Source: Gnetum montanum (lineage: Eukaryota; Streptophyta; Gnetopsida; Gnetales; Gnetaceae). Taken from it: a stretch of DNA of 64,000 bases. Numbering within the stretch: position 1 is the first letter of the stretch; the number at the start of each line of letters is the position of its first letter. The stretch is from NCBI GenBank assembly GCA_015680685.1, contig MNCI01010871.1, positions 910,518-974,517 on the forward strand. The letters are read 5' to 3'. Made by a program: the position numbers and the translations under genes. The notes below the pieces were generated by a model. That model worked only from the letters and a program-made list of their open reading frames with translations, did no database searches and was not told the DNA's origin. Positions 21,180-33,400 of the stretch are shown here, one piece after another.

Positions 21180-21622
21180 AGAAAACATCCGCTATGACGT
21201 AAAATTGGCAAAGGTAACCAAAACATCTGCTACAACATAAAACTAGCAAAGCACGTCCACTATGACATAAAAATGGCAAAGCACATCTGCTACAACATAA
21301 AACTAGCAAAGGTAGTCCGCTATGACTATAAACTAGCATAGACTATCTGCCATGACATAAAACTAGAAAAGCGCATCTGCTACAACATTAAACTGGCCTA
21401 TCCATCGTTTTCTATGATGATAAACTAGCACAAATGGTCTGCTAGGACCTTAAACTAGCACATCTACCATCTGCTACAATGATAAACTAGCACATCTACC
21501 ATCTGCTACAATGATAAACTAGCACAGTAGTCTGCTAGGACCTTAAACTAGTGAACTATGGTCTATTGGGACCTTAAACTAGCACATCAGATGGTCTACC
21601 AGGACCTTAAACTAGGTTTGTG
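21180..21622. repeat. Array 3 of copy A, after integrase
   Basis: About 13 repeats of roughly 30 bp: first CATCTGCTACAACATAAAAC plus TAGCAAAG, then versions reading CTGCTAGGACCTTAAACTAG. The second half shares ACCTTAAACTAGCAC with array 2. Confidence 0.9.
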
Positions 21623-21829
21623 GAACCTCCTCAGCATGCATCATGACTCATCAAGCAAGCGAGCATGCACAGTGCCAACATGGGATGGGACGTTGCAGTT
21701 CTTGAATGTAATTCATGATGCTAAGACAACACCCTCAAGAATATGTGCAACGCCACTACCCCTGGCATCTTTCTGATCCTCCATATATTTCTTTTGACAT
21801 CTTGCTAACCTTCCAGAGCTATTGCCACC

Positions 21830-22204
21830 ATGGCTCATCGCCCTAGTAGTAGCTTCCCTGGTCAGTACCTACTGTTGGAGTCCTAGCACTATTGTGACCT
21901 ACCAAAAACTTGCTATCCTCTAGCCCCCGCCTTCGCCCGAGCCCTAAAGACCCTCAGCTACCAAGCATCTTGCCTCATAGTTGAACTACATAATGTTTAC
22001 CTTGAGCGGAGATTCTTGAGCACTCGCATCACCGCAATTCCTAGCCTCCTCAGTGCCAACTCCTCCACGTTGATACTGCCAGAGTCACTACTGGCCTTTC
22101 TAGTTTGGATGTCGCATGCTTTAGCAACAACATCCAAAGCTCCAGTAGCATCTGAAGCAAGCAGGATATTTACCTTTGTTTTGCATCATGGTTGTTTCTT
22201 CTAG
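21830..22204 (+). pseudogene. Short ORF between integrase and 3' LTR (copy A)
   Basis: A 124-codon frame starting MAHRPSSSF and ending HHGCFF, interrupted once by TAG at codon 19. The start lies in GCCACCATGGC, a very good initiation context, which is why I chose it. Near the end there is a run of hydrophobic residues (LLAFLVW) but no clear membrane segment. It lies in the sense orientation after array 3. I do not recognise the product. It could be a small accessory protein or chance; the single in-frame TAG in an otherwise open frame is the only argument for coding. Confidence 0.35.
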
Positions 22205-23339
22205 TTTGCACTCTGTTATGTTTGTAGGATACGTGCCAGATGGGTGTCGGTTAGAGGTGCGTTTCTCCATGGCAGCTAGACATTACATCGTTCCAAGGTG
22301 GTCATCCTAACTAGCTTAGCTACTTCAGAGTGCACATCCTATCCTCCCCCTTAAACACCTTTATCTCGTTACTTACACCCACAATTCTCACTTTCACCTC
22401 TTTTATGAATTTTCTTGATGCCTATGAAGCCCTCCCATATGCCCAACCACAAAGTCCATGACGCACGTAACACAACTCGCTGCATGGGAAGCATATGTAG
22501 GCAGGATAAAGCCCCATATGGATGTAATGCAAGTCATCCTAGGAAGGAAACACTTGTCCTATGACAACATTGTTTGCAAATGTAAACGGCAGAATAGAAA
22601 AAGAAAAGTGTAAAAGAGCACAAGCTCATGCAAAAAAATGGAAAAAAACCATGTGCCTAAAATAAATGGCACGTCAGTTGTTTTCCACTAACCATCTCGA
22701 AGCATTCTGATGAGAGGTCAGATGCCTACAAAAGAAAGATGCTCATGCATATTGACTCCCTCACAAGCACTCAGACAAGGGACCACATTGCTACTTCTTT
22801 CCCTTCCTGAAACCATCCTCACAGCTCCACCATTTTCCATTTTCCTACATAACTATCCTAGCACTCTCAAGCATGGCTAAGAAACATCTGGATGACTACT
22901 ACAAAGTGAATGTTAGCATCTTGTCTATAGTGGTGTTTTGTATTCTTTGTCAATGTCTCCCGGGCCCGTCCTCCAGACATCGACAAAGAGGGACCAATGA
23001 AACAGCCTAAAATTTCAAGGCACTCTTACTTCACCAGGGTTTTGAAAATGAGGCAAACATTTCCACAAGTGTAGCCTCATGAAAGTTTGGCAGGAAATGA
23101 ATGCACTATGTTTAGACTATTCAGTTTGACAAGTTTTCTACCTCCAGAGCTGACAGGCCCGATGGACTCTCCAGCCTACCCACCTGGATGTTTCACCCAA
23201 CTAATAGTCTATTTAGAGACCATGCTTGGAGTTGTCGACAATGCTCGGGATGCACAAAATAGTTCATCAAGTTTTCTAGTAAAGAATTTTGCTACGCTAC
23301 TCTATGATATGTAGTGTAGTAGACCTCAGAGGATAGTTG
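22205..23339. other. Non-coding 3' region of copy A
   Basis: No gene supported. It holds an A/G-rich tract at about 22591-22607 (AGAATAGAAAAAGAAAAG) followed by TGTAA, which could be the polypurine tract and LTR start, and a 45-codon frame at 22873-23010 (starts MAKKHLDDYY) with a hydrophobic stretch. Both are weak. Confidence 0.3.
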
Positions 23340-23370
23340 CCCATGCAATCAACTACAAACTATTGTAGAA

Positions 23371-24004
23371 TAGGGTGCTATGCTACGTAGCGTAGCATAG
23401 TGTAGTAAAGGAAAATTAGAAAGGCCCAGCTTACCAAGTGATTCCAATGAAGAAATTTCACTCGGCAAGCACTCTGGATTCCAAAACTAGTTTCATTATT
23501 CAACTTCAAGTCCTTCAGCAAGGTCTCTAACTAGAAAGTGGCGGATTGAGCAAAAAGCAGGATATGCCGGCTGCTCTGCTGTGCTACACTACATAGTGTA
23601 GCACAATGTAGCGAAAATACAAGAATAGTAAGAAATGTTTCAAATGCAAGTTTAGCAACTTCATAGGCTCCCCTTTGCAAAAGGTAAAAGTTGCAGCTGT
23701 TAGCATGATCAAAGCTTCAAACAAGTGTTTGCAATTTTAGCATGGGTCGCAGATAAAGCCGGCTGCTATGCCATGCTACACTACGTAGCGTAGCATAGCA
23801 TAGCATAGCATAGTAGAGATGCAAACTAAATCAAGTACTTCAAAAGTTAACTCAACATGCATAAAGGCTTCCAACAGATGCAGTTGACTTCAATGCAAAT
23901 TTTCTTTTCAAACTAGTGGATACACTATGCTACGCTACATAGCATAGCACAGTGTAGCAAGTAGCTACACTATGTCCATGTGCTATGCTACATAGCATAG
24001 CACA
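23371..24004. repeat. Series of palindromes in U3 of copy A
   Basis: Palindromes of GCTATGCTAC/GTAGCATAGC type at 23382-23391, 23581-23604 (11-bp perfect arms), about 23765-23800, about 23930-23960 and 23979-24004 (12-bp perfect arms), the first three spaced about 190 bp apart. Confidence 0.85.
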
Positions 24005-24215
24005 ACATAGCAAATAGCTATGCTACGCCTGTGCGCTTCATCTCTTGCTTGCATTGTTTGTACACTTGATTCCAGCACTTCTAGTTTTGACAACATAATT
24101 GTAGTGTAGCATGTTCACAATCAGATTCACATATTCATGCAATATGGGCATGTTAGCATCTCGTGGGTCTGGGACACTTGGCATCTAAACTGCATCTCTC
24201 GCCTACTCCTAGCCC

Positions 24216-24223
24216 TATAAATA
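24216..24223 (+). promoter_or_regulatory. LTR TATA box (copy A)
   Basis: TATAAATA in a stretch identical over 17 bases to the LTR of copy B, with conserved GCTCAAAGG about 22 bp downstream. Confidence 0.65.
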
Positions 24224-25259
24224 CCCTGACAAGAAATGCTCAAAGGGTTGGCAAATTTGAGCATTGTTGGCATTTTTTGGCAAGTTGGAAAATTTGGTTG
24301 GCAAATTAGTAATTCAAAGGGTTGGAAAATTAGCAATTCAAAGGGTTGTCAAATTGAGAAATCCCTTGGTTGGAAAATTGGTAATTTTTTGGTGAATTTT
24401 AGCAGTTGGCATTGTTTGCTTTGGTGTTTGGCATTATCTTTTTTGCTTGTTGGCATTTTGTACTGTTGGCTTTGAAACTTGCACTCAAAAACATAGTTGA
24501 GGCATTTTGAGTGTTCCAACCATTCCTGGATACTCTATGTTCCTTTGGCATTGCATGACTCATTATACATTTTCAAGCAAAGAAGAGAATTGGACCTGTG
24601 ACTTTGTGGTGGTGCATTTTCTCATCCTAGTTACTCTGTTATTTCTATATTTTCATCACTATTCATCATCATTTTCTTTATTATCGCATTTATTAATCAT
24701 CAATTAGATCTCATATGAGATTGTAGTTTGATGTTTCTTTGATTGATTTAAAGGAGAAAAATATTATTAGATACATATCAACCATAGAATCATGCCTAAC
24801 TATTTTGGAAAAAATACTTGATTTTGTAAGAGCTTAGTTAGAAAATCCAAATGTTGAAAGTTTAGCTTATTCAAAATGGCCAACACTTTCAAACTCATCC
24901 ATCAACGAGTTTAACATAATTGGAATTCTTTCAATATTATTTCCAACATTGTTTCTATGTGGAAACTGCTACTTCTACGTGGAAACTGCTACTTCCTTAT
25001 AAAAAGATCCAAGGATGTTATGTTACATGAATATGCTAGACATCTAATTCGATATAAGGATGGAAGATTTGGATATCATAAAAAATTTAGGTATCACAAA
25101 TAAATTTTATTCACATTACTAGATAGTATTAATGTTTTTTAGATTCTATGAACTAATTACATATTAATTTTATTTTTGGGTATTACATTTACAACATGAT
25201 AATGAGACATCGTGCATTAAAATAAATGTCAATATTCTTCAAAAAAAATATTACTGAAG

Positions 25260-27441
25260 CACTGTTAACAATCCAAGAATTGCATGAAGGACTACAAAAT
25301 GCACTATCAAATAATTTTATTGATAATTTGATGAGATCTAGAATAATAATACAAGAAACATCTTCCTACTAGAGAAAATACAAAGTACAATTGTTTGATT
25401 TGAGAAATGAGGTAGGTGCACCAACTATTTTTATTTTACTCTAAGTGTAGTAGACCTTTACTGGCTATACCTACATAAGGTAATGCTTTGAGAACCACTA
25501 GAAAATGTTTCTACAATAAACAAATGAAAAATATTATTGATAATTCACATATAGTTGTCAATTTTATGCATCTTTGACATATTGCATTTCAAGAAAATGT
25601 ATTATTTGAAACATTTAATGCAGTTGATTCCTAGACAAGATATAAATGGCAACATAGGGGACCACCACATGTACATGGATTTCTTTGAATCTAGGGAGCT
25701 CTAAACATAGAGGAACTTGACTGGAATGATCCAAGAGTAGTTAGAAAGATGAGAGAGCTTTTTAATGTAATAACAAATGCATGGAATAGTAGATTCAACC
25801 AAGATGGAATATCCAATGATGTAAGTTATTTTGAATTTATGAAATTTTATTTTGTTTATTTTAAATTTTAAAATATTGTTGATGTAATTTGAAATAATTC
25901 TTAAAATTATATAATTCTTTCATTTGCAAATTCAACATGTTAGTAATTCTAAGCATCCATGTAACATTGAAAGTCAAGAGCTAAATTCATGGATTTTGAT
26001 ATTGATTATGATGAGCTTTTAAATTCTCTTCAATTTCATACACAATGTAAGAGAGGAGTGTATTTAAGAACCCAAAATAATGTACAAGTTTGCAGGTAGA
26101 ATTATATTTTTCTGAATACATTGGTTATTATTTACATCATGAATGTATTTGTTCTAGAACAAAATTTATATGAATTTAATGTTTTCCTCAAGTATAATGT
26201 TCCATGGCCATTATGAGCTTAATTAGAACTCTTTCAAGATGCGTAAAACAAAAATCATGTTACTTACAAATGATGTCAAAATGATCCAAAATCAAATGTT
26301 TCATAATAGAATGATTATTCAAACATGGAGAGCAAACATAGACTTTCAACCAACGCTTGACAAATATGTTGTTATAAAGTATATTGCAAAATATGCAACA
26401 AAATCTAAAAAGAAGTTAATATTTTTTTATGATTTATTACTTTGTATTATATATTCCTAAAACCCAAAATAAAATGCAATGAAAACATACAAAATGCTCA
26501 TGATGGATGTTGTAGTTAATATAGAGATTGTGCTATGGAGGTTGGTCATATGCTATATGACCTCTCATTGGTTGAAGTTAGTAGAATATTTAATACTATA
26601 TATGTCTCTAGGAATATTTATAAAAGAGTTATACCAATTGTAGATGGAGATGAAGAACCAAAAACATGCATATATCTTATCAATGCATATCAAAAGAGAT
26701 CATAGGAAATGGAAGGATTTTTGTTACTGAATGCTATGAGATAGTTTACATTTAGCTTAAAAAAGAGAGAGATGTGAGTGTGGAGGACTCAACCATAACT
26801 AGTTATTGTCAAAACATATCGTAGACTTAGAGTATCTCCAAGAGTAGAAAAGGAAGAATGGATAGATTATTGTTGGGCATAGTTGCTACTACACTATCCA
26901 TTCAGAGATATTGAACTAAAATGGATTTCTTTTTTACACATATATGAATTAGAATAGGAGACATTCGATGAATATTTTAAACATTCTTGCAAGGAAGAGA
27001 GGCAGTGTAAAGATATTATTTCGAAAATATAGGATGATATTGAATATGATTTTGAAATACTAAATTGACATCTACTTACGTTAGCTCATTTTCAACGAAG
27101 TAAACTTGAAATTATTGGATTAAGGGATCAAGATAGATAACCCAAATGGTTAGCTAGCTATCCTAGAGAAGATGTTATAAATATTGCTACATCTTTTTTT
27201 CATATTCATAGATCACATGGAATAATAACACCTTCAAGAAATGACTACAATGAGGTGGACTTAACTCTCCTAGGAGTTCAACAAAAGAAATGCTACAAGA
27301 TTATCTCTAGTCATCTATATATGTAACAATTTAAAATCAATGGAGTTGATTCCCTATTGATGATTATTCAAGGTATAGTGGGCATAGAAAAATCATATCT
27401 CATTGATAATATTCATAAAAAATTTAGTTGAACTTACCCAT
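25260..27441 (+). pseudogene. Helitron Rep-helicase, N-terminal half (copy 1)
   Basis: Rep nicks and joins single-stranded DNA during rolling-circle transposition; the fused helicase unwinds it. Visible: YRKYKVQLFDL-like start (about 25366), the HUH motif in WQHRGPPHVHGFL (25647-25685; both His intact at 25668-25676), ELDWNDP near 25713, the two-Tyr motif in YVVIKYIAKYATK (about 26366-26404), HYPFRDIE near 26894 and the helicase Walker A region LLMIIQGIVGIEKSYLI near 27354, where the usual GTAGTGKS has changed but Lys-Ser is kept. Stops and frameshifts occur throughout. Continues at 40085. Confidence 0.85.
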
Positions 27442-28319
27442 TCATGAATCATTTTACTAGCTATGTTGATGGACATGCATTGATGTAGCCTCATTGATGT
27501 AGCCCCATTGACACAACCCTGTTGATGCATGGTTTGATGCATTTATGTAGTATCTAGTCTTGCCTATATAAATGCATGTATCCACCACATTTATAACATG
27601 TTAAGTTAATAGCATAGCCAAACTCTTGCCATTTTTCTAGCCTAGACTTAGAATATTTTCTGAGTACCCATAGTAGGACTTCAAGGATTGTATGAATTCT
27701 TATTCGAGCATCAATGTACTTGAACACATTGATGTAATGGTAATAAATATGAGATTCTTGGAACTCCATGTAGCACTTAGAATAGATTAATTTTTATTTC
27801 CATGCACTTTATTATTCATTAATTTTACATATATGTCTTTAGTTAATAAATGAACTCAATAGCAACACATAAGTATGAACACTTTGAATATACCACTTAA
27901 CACTTGCTAATCCCATTAGTGGCTTTTTGGTATGCTCAGAAATAGATACTTGGTAACCTAGTAGCATTGAAGAGAGTTCAAGATTCAAACAAAAAGTGGG
28001 CCCATATGCTTATATTAGGCTAGTTAGATTAAGGCATTAGATAGTTAATTAGTTAATTTCCAATCAATTATCTTTATTTCATAATTAGAATAAATAAAAT
28101 AAAATATAAAATAAAAATAAAAAATATGTACCTTGGTTTACACTTAACTATATAATTGAGCTTACACCAATAAAGCCAAGAAGATAATAATCATAACTCT
28201 CACTACATTATCTTTGTCCATCAATAAGCTTAGGGGCTAAGTCCAAAAAATTCAATTGAATTTCCAGTGAATGCTTGTCATTCATATGATTGAGCGAAGG
28301 GACTACTTGCTTCTCATCA
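27442..28319 (+). repeat. Left LTR (Athila-like element)
   Basis: Matches 39199-40079 over its whole length, including CTATATAAATG (TATA, about 27565), AAACTCTTG, CTTCAAGGATT and CTACTTGCT. The first TGA has become TCA. U3 begins with 14-bp repeats (TGATGTAGCCTCAT, TGATGTAGCCCCAT, TGACACAACCCTGT). The minus frame at 27769-27554 lies here and is not a gene. Confidence 0.9.
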
Positions 28320-28338
28320 TTGATTCCATTATCAAGGA
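28320..28338 (+). promoter_or_regulatory. Decayed primer-binding site
   Basis: TTGATTCCATTATCAAGGA, directly after the LTR, aligns with TTGGCACCATTGCCGGGGA of the related element at 46873; all but one of the differences are C-to-T or G-to-A changes. Confidence 0.65.
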
Positions 28339-30430
28339 ATTATTCTAGCTAATTATGCTACATAGGAAATATAGTGAATTCTTATAAAGGTGTTCTAAAG
28401 AATAAATAATGGTAAATCATTAAGAACATAGCCACAAATGCACACTAATAATTAGCAATCACTAATCTAACTTCTTCTCATATGGAAGAATCTCCACCAC
28501 CATCATAGGTAAATCTAATCAAAGGCAAGAAGGTAGAAAGATGCAAGTTCCCCAACAATGTCATGTTGTGTGCACCCATCCAAATTCTTACACTTTGGTT
28601 TTCATCTTCATCCTACATTAGAACAAGTAGATGTTATGGAGGAACATGGAAGGAAACATCATGTTTCCTTTCAACTAATCTATTCCTATAATTTTGCTAA
28701 ATAATTTAATTAGATTAGGCATCATTGGACTTAACTCAAAGTACAAGGTCCATGACCACATCTCTCAGGATTATCATTCCACTAAGGCCCAATGAAAGAA
28801 ATATTGACAAATGGAAGCTCAATATGAGGGCTCAAAGGGCAAAAGGGTTTCTTCTTTTCAAGCCAATTCCACTACACAAATTCTCCCTCTTTCTTTGAAG
28901 GGGAGACCCTTACCCAAAATCTACAATCAACTATGGATAACCTAGGTGGGGGAAAGAATGGTTCTAAGGATGAGGCAGCCTTAAAAGACAACAACCAAAG
29001 CCATTTCTCTAGAGGCATGGATAATAATGAGCATTGAAAGAAAGATAAACAAGGTGATTTCGATAGGGACCAAAGAAGAGAAGATAGTAGGTATCATTCT
29101 AGTCATGATTCTTCTTCCTCTTCACCTTCATCATCATCCTCATTGTCTTCCTTCTTCAATTTCAATAGGAGAAGTAGAGGTTTGGACTATGAAAGAGTAA
29201 TCAATATTATCATGGACATGAACAATGGGATAGGAATGATTGTAGATCCCATCAAGATAATAGAGACTAGGGGCATAAACAATAGTAAGGGGAAGAATGT
29301 CATAGAGATAGAAGGCATAACAGGATTCATCGTAGGCATCATGGCCTTGAATGGGATTATTAATATCATTATGACTACAATGAACCTCTACTATCTACAA
29401 GAAACATGATGAATATTTCTAATGCTATCAGAATTCCTACTAGACACTTGAAGGATAGCTACATCAAATAGCTAGATATGAACAATATCCCAAATTTAAG
29501 AAGGCATGTAATTCAAATCCACAAAATCATTTTCAAGTATACCATGATGCCTATGCCTTGCAAAATGTGGGAAAAAATGAAAAAATATAAAACTATTTCC
29601 AATGACACTCATAAAAGAAGCAAAAACCTAGTATCAATATTTGGAGCTAGAATCTTATCAATGATGAAGTACGATGTTGGAGTTTTTCAATAACAATTAT
29701 TAAACATACTCCAAAGTGTTCAATCTATGGAGGCAAATCCAAGGCTAGAAACAAGGCACTCATGAGTCCTTGGATGTGACCCAGGGCAAGTACTACTCTC
29801 TACTACATCAATGCCTAGGCCATGAATACTTCCAATAGGATCAACTATGCCATATCATAGATGGGCTTAGAACTAAAATAAGAAGAACCCTTGAGGTCTA
29901 TGCTCAAGGAAGACTTTTGGAGATAAGGATCCATTAGATCTGAACGCTTATTGAATAAGTGGAAAAAAATAAAAAAGACCTAAAGAAATGGGAAAGTGTG
30001 AAGGAGTATAATAGAAATCCCTCCATTCATAAGAGGGAGGTCTATTTCTATGAGAATGAGGAGGAGGCACCACTTGATGACATGGTGCAGAGGAAAACCT
30101 TTCCATTACAAAAAGTTGTTACTAAAATATTGACCAAAGTAGTTAAGATGTGGGACTCCTTGGATGAGAAGTTCCAAGATACTTTCAATATTGTAGAGAA
30201 ACGCAAATATCAAGGAGGTAGTGGTTGTGAACTAAGGCAGGAAAAGGATGCTAAATGAAAATATTGTAAGGATAAGGGTAAAGCTATAGTAGCAGAGGAG
30301 GTTGTAGATTCAGACACTAATGATGAGGGTTGTAACATCTATCAATACGAACATCCTAAGAAATGTTATCTCATGTTTTCACACTTACAAGAATCTAAGA
30401 TGTATGCTTTGAATCCAATATTGGCATAAC
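28339..30430 (+). pseudogene. Leader and gag remnant (Athila-like element)
   Basis: Leader to about 28870, then gag with many stops and frameshifts. Recognisable by comparison with the related gag at 46985-48600: LDMNNIPNL near 29475 (LDMNNIPKF there), a capsid region at 29540-29900, VYFYENEEEAPLDDMV near 30042 and DEGCNIYQYEHPKKC near 30330 (GCDIYLYDHPKGYC there), which may be a zinc-binding site. No frame longer than about 100 codons survives. Confidence 0.6.
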
Positions 30431-31950
30431 GGAAAGCACCTAGGAGGTTGGTTTATCCACAAGGTAACTATCAAAAGTAATTCCACTAATAAACATACTA
30501 TTTGAGTGGAGTGCTACCTCAACTCCAAGTAATACCAATAGTGGTAACATCCACAATAATGGGGGATGTCACCTCTAAGGTAGTAGTACCCTTATCACCA
30601 ACTATACCCCTATGATTATTACGTTCAATAGTCAATATCTCCATGTGACTCTTCTAGTCATGCTTCCTTCCCATACCATTACTACCCTCTAGAGTACTAC
30701 AAAGCACCTTCTCCAAGAGTGCATTCTCTATTTTTATTTTATCCTTCTCATTACCCATTCACTCCTAGAACACCATCATCAACACCTCTACAACCTGCTT
30801 CATCCATGCATGGTGAAATACCTACCTAGCAATAGCAAAGAAATGCCATGAGGATGGTAAACGTACAACTAATATCTAAGTTGAGTGGTCCTAAACTCAA
30901 GCCTTTCAAGAGGTCATCTTTCAAAACCAATACCCCCACGCAACCCTCTCAAACTCCTATGGTTCCCAACCCTATTACTTCAACCTCTAAAATTCCTATC
31001 GATCAACCCTCAAACCAAAGTGCTCCCCAACTATAAACTATCATGTTAATCCATGCAGTCATAGATTGTATCAAGGGTGACCACCTTCCTTAAAAATGAT
31101 CTAATCTTTGAAGTCCTCTAATTTACATGCAGATTATCAAAAATAATCCATGTAAAGCTCTTTTAAATTCAAGTCCTAGAGTTAACTTAATTTCACAAGA
31201 GATGTACAAAGCCTAAACCTACCTTCCATGAAAAAAACAACATCATACTAGAGCTAGAAGATTAATTCATCACTATTCCTTTGGGATTGGTAGAGGATAC
31301 CATGACCATTGTTTGTGAGTAGTCCTATCCTACTAATTTTCTAATTATTCATATGAAGAATTGCAAGGGGAACTTCCCTATCATCATGGGAAGATCATCA
31401 TTGAGCATCATTAATGTAAGGCTTAAAATCAAAGACCTTTCCTTGAAGAATTAAAGAAAAATGAATTCAAAAAGATTGCGAAGAAGAGATTTCCATGCAT
31501 CGTGTATAGTGACATAGGGTACCATAGCATGCAAAGACTATGGACCATCATAGGCACATAACTTTAAATAAGTAATTAGTGTGCATAAACTATAGAGATT
31601 CAAAGCGACCTGTATGCAGCAACCATCAAAGAAAAAGGTACCCATTGCCTAATAATAGATAATGAGGTTGAATCAACAATGTGAATAGAACAAGATAAGA
31701 GTCTCACCAACTCTTATGTTGAAAGCATGAATAAAGTGAAGCAACTCGATCACAAACTCTCTGATGCATGAAGTGAGATCGATTGGGGAGAGTTGGATAT
31801 CCTTGAGACTTTCAAGAAAGAGCCCCTTGAGTTAGAAACTCTACTAGCAAGAATGAAATATGCATTTCTAAATAATGATAATATGGTAATTATCAATGTT
31901 ATACTTGCTTTATAATAGAGAAATAAATTTTTGAAATTTATGAATAAATG
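30431..31950 (+). other. Gag-pol linker and protease region, unreadable
   Basis: Ser/Thr/Pro-rich fragments (frame 30848-31036) and a segment near 31290-31480 where the protease should be; CGYP and RIYIESS begin RT just after. No protease active site was identified with confidence. Confidence 0.4.
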
Positions 31951-33400
31951 GTTAATGGTCTTTTCCTAGTTATATCAAGAGCTAATAGGAATTGATTTGT
32001 GGATATCCTCATAGAATCTACATAGAGTCCTCCATTAAGCTAAAAAGGAATCCACAAAGATGCTTGAACCAAAAACTTAAGCAAATCATTAAGGAGGATA
32101 TTGAACAACTCCTCAAAGTAGGGTACATCTACCCCATTCAAATAGTAAGTTGGTTAGCCCCCTCATTATTGTACCAAAGAAAGATGAAAAGTGGAGAGCC
32201 TGTATAAACGTTCAATTATTGAATATGGAAACCTACAAAGATCATATCGCATTATCATTTGTGGACTAGGGGTTGAACACCATTATGAGGCATTATTACT
32301 AATGTTTTCTGGATAGTTATAATGGCTATAACCAAATCCAGATAGCACCATAGGACTAGGCTAAGATCACATTCACAAGTCCCAGGGGAACATCTACATA
32401 TAGAAAGATGTCCTTTGTCCTATGCAATGATCCCATATTTCAACAATATATTAGTATTAAGATAGAATTCTTCATAGATGACTTCTCTACCTACAAGGAT
32501 ATCTTTAAGCAAGCTTTGAACCACCTTGAGCAAGTTTTTCAATGGTGTATGGAGACAAACTTTAGGCTTAACTAGTAGAAGAGCCACTTAATGATAGAAT
32601 ATGCAATTGTCTTGGGAAATTATATTTTAAACAAAGGGATTGAGATAGACCCAAAGAAAGTTTGAGTCAACTAAGGAATAACTAGATAGCCAAAAATAAT
32701 CAAAGATATGAGGTCATTTCTTGGCCACACTAGTTACTATAGGTGCTTCATTGAAAACTTCTTGAATATTTCTAAATCATTGGTGAAGCTCACAAATAAT
32801 GATGCACCATTGATATGGAATATGGAATGTGAGAATTCATTCCAAAAATTAAAGCAAAAGCTCATAGAAACTCCAATTCTATGAGTACCAAACTAGTTCA
32901 AGCCATTTCACATCATGAAGGATGCATGAAGGTATGCTTTGGGGGCCATGCTTACATAAATGGATGATCAAAAATGTCCATACTATATCCACTATGCAAG
33001 AAAGAACATTGTGGATGCACAACTAAACTACACCACCACTAAATAGGAGTTCATGGTAGTGGTGTATTCCTTAGAGAAGTTTAAGCACTATGTGCTTGGG
33101 TACAAAATTTTTATGCACATTAACCATAGTGCTATTCGATTCCTAATGAATAAGCCAACAATAAGAGCTCATTTCATATAGTTTCTAGTGATCCTTTAGG
33201 AGTTTGACTTAACAATGATTGACTAGAAGGAGACCAATAATATGGTTGCTCACCACTTATCTTAGTTAAGATGGGATAGCAAAGAGGATGAGGATCTACT
33301 ATCTAATAAATTTCCTAATAAACTCTTCTTTATTGTTGTTGTTAGTGATTAAGTCCAAAAGAAGCAAACTTGAATGATCACATCCTCTCTTATCTACTCA
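31951..33400 (+). pseudogene. RT and RNase H remnant (Athila-like element)
   Basis: RT: HRIYIESSIKLKRNPQRCLN near 32007 and KEDIEQLLKVGYIYPI follow the Ty3/Athila pattern; KITFTSPRGTSTYRKMSF near 32370; catalytic FIDD near 32472 in IEFFIDDFSTY, both Asp kept. Then LGHTSYYR-like finger region. RNase H: IHYARKNIVDAQLNYTTT near 32990, EKFKHYVLGYKI near 33077, and TNNMVAHHLS near 33233 (ADxLSR in active enzymes). At least a dozen stops. Confidence 0.8.

Larger units (their letters stand above)
9119..24700 (+). mobile_element. Tat-like Ty3/gypsy LTR retrotransposon, copy A, 5' truncated
   Basis: Order on the plus strand: protease remnant (to 9540), array 1, a spliced gene on the minus strand (14571-9996), array 2, RT, RNase H, second RNase H, integrase (to 21165), array 3, a short ORF, 3' LTR (TATA at 24216). 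LTR, gag and most of protease are missing at the left, where the sequence passes straight into copy B in the opposite orientation. Two RNase H domains mark the Tat group of Ty3 elements. The right end is unresolved; sequence changes to AT-rich Helitron DNA after about 24.7 kb. A 2291-bp solo LTR is inserted in RT. Confidence 0.85.
23340..24700 (+). mobile_element. 3' LTR of copy A (limits approximate)
   Basis: Contains the TATA box at 24216-24223 in TAGCCCTATAAATACCCTGA, matching the LTR of copy B. U3 is loaded with TACGTA- or TACATA-centred palindromes (23371-24004). After the TATA box are three copies of AATTCAAAGGGTTGG-like repeats (about 24240-24345). Neither end is resolved; U3 may begin as early as about 22608. 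Confidence 0.5.
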
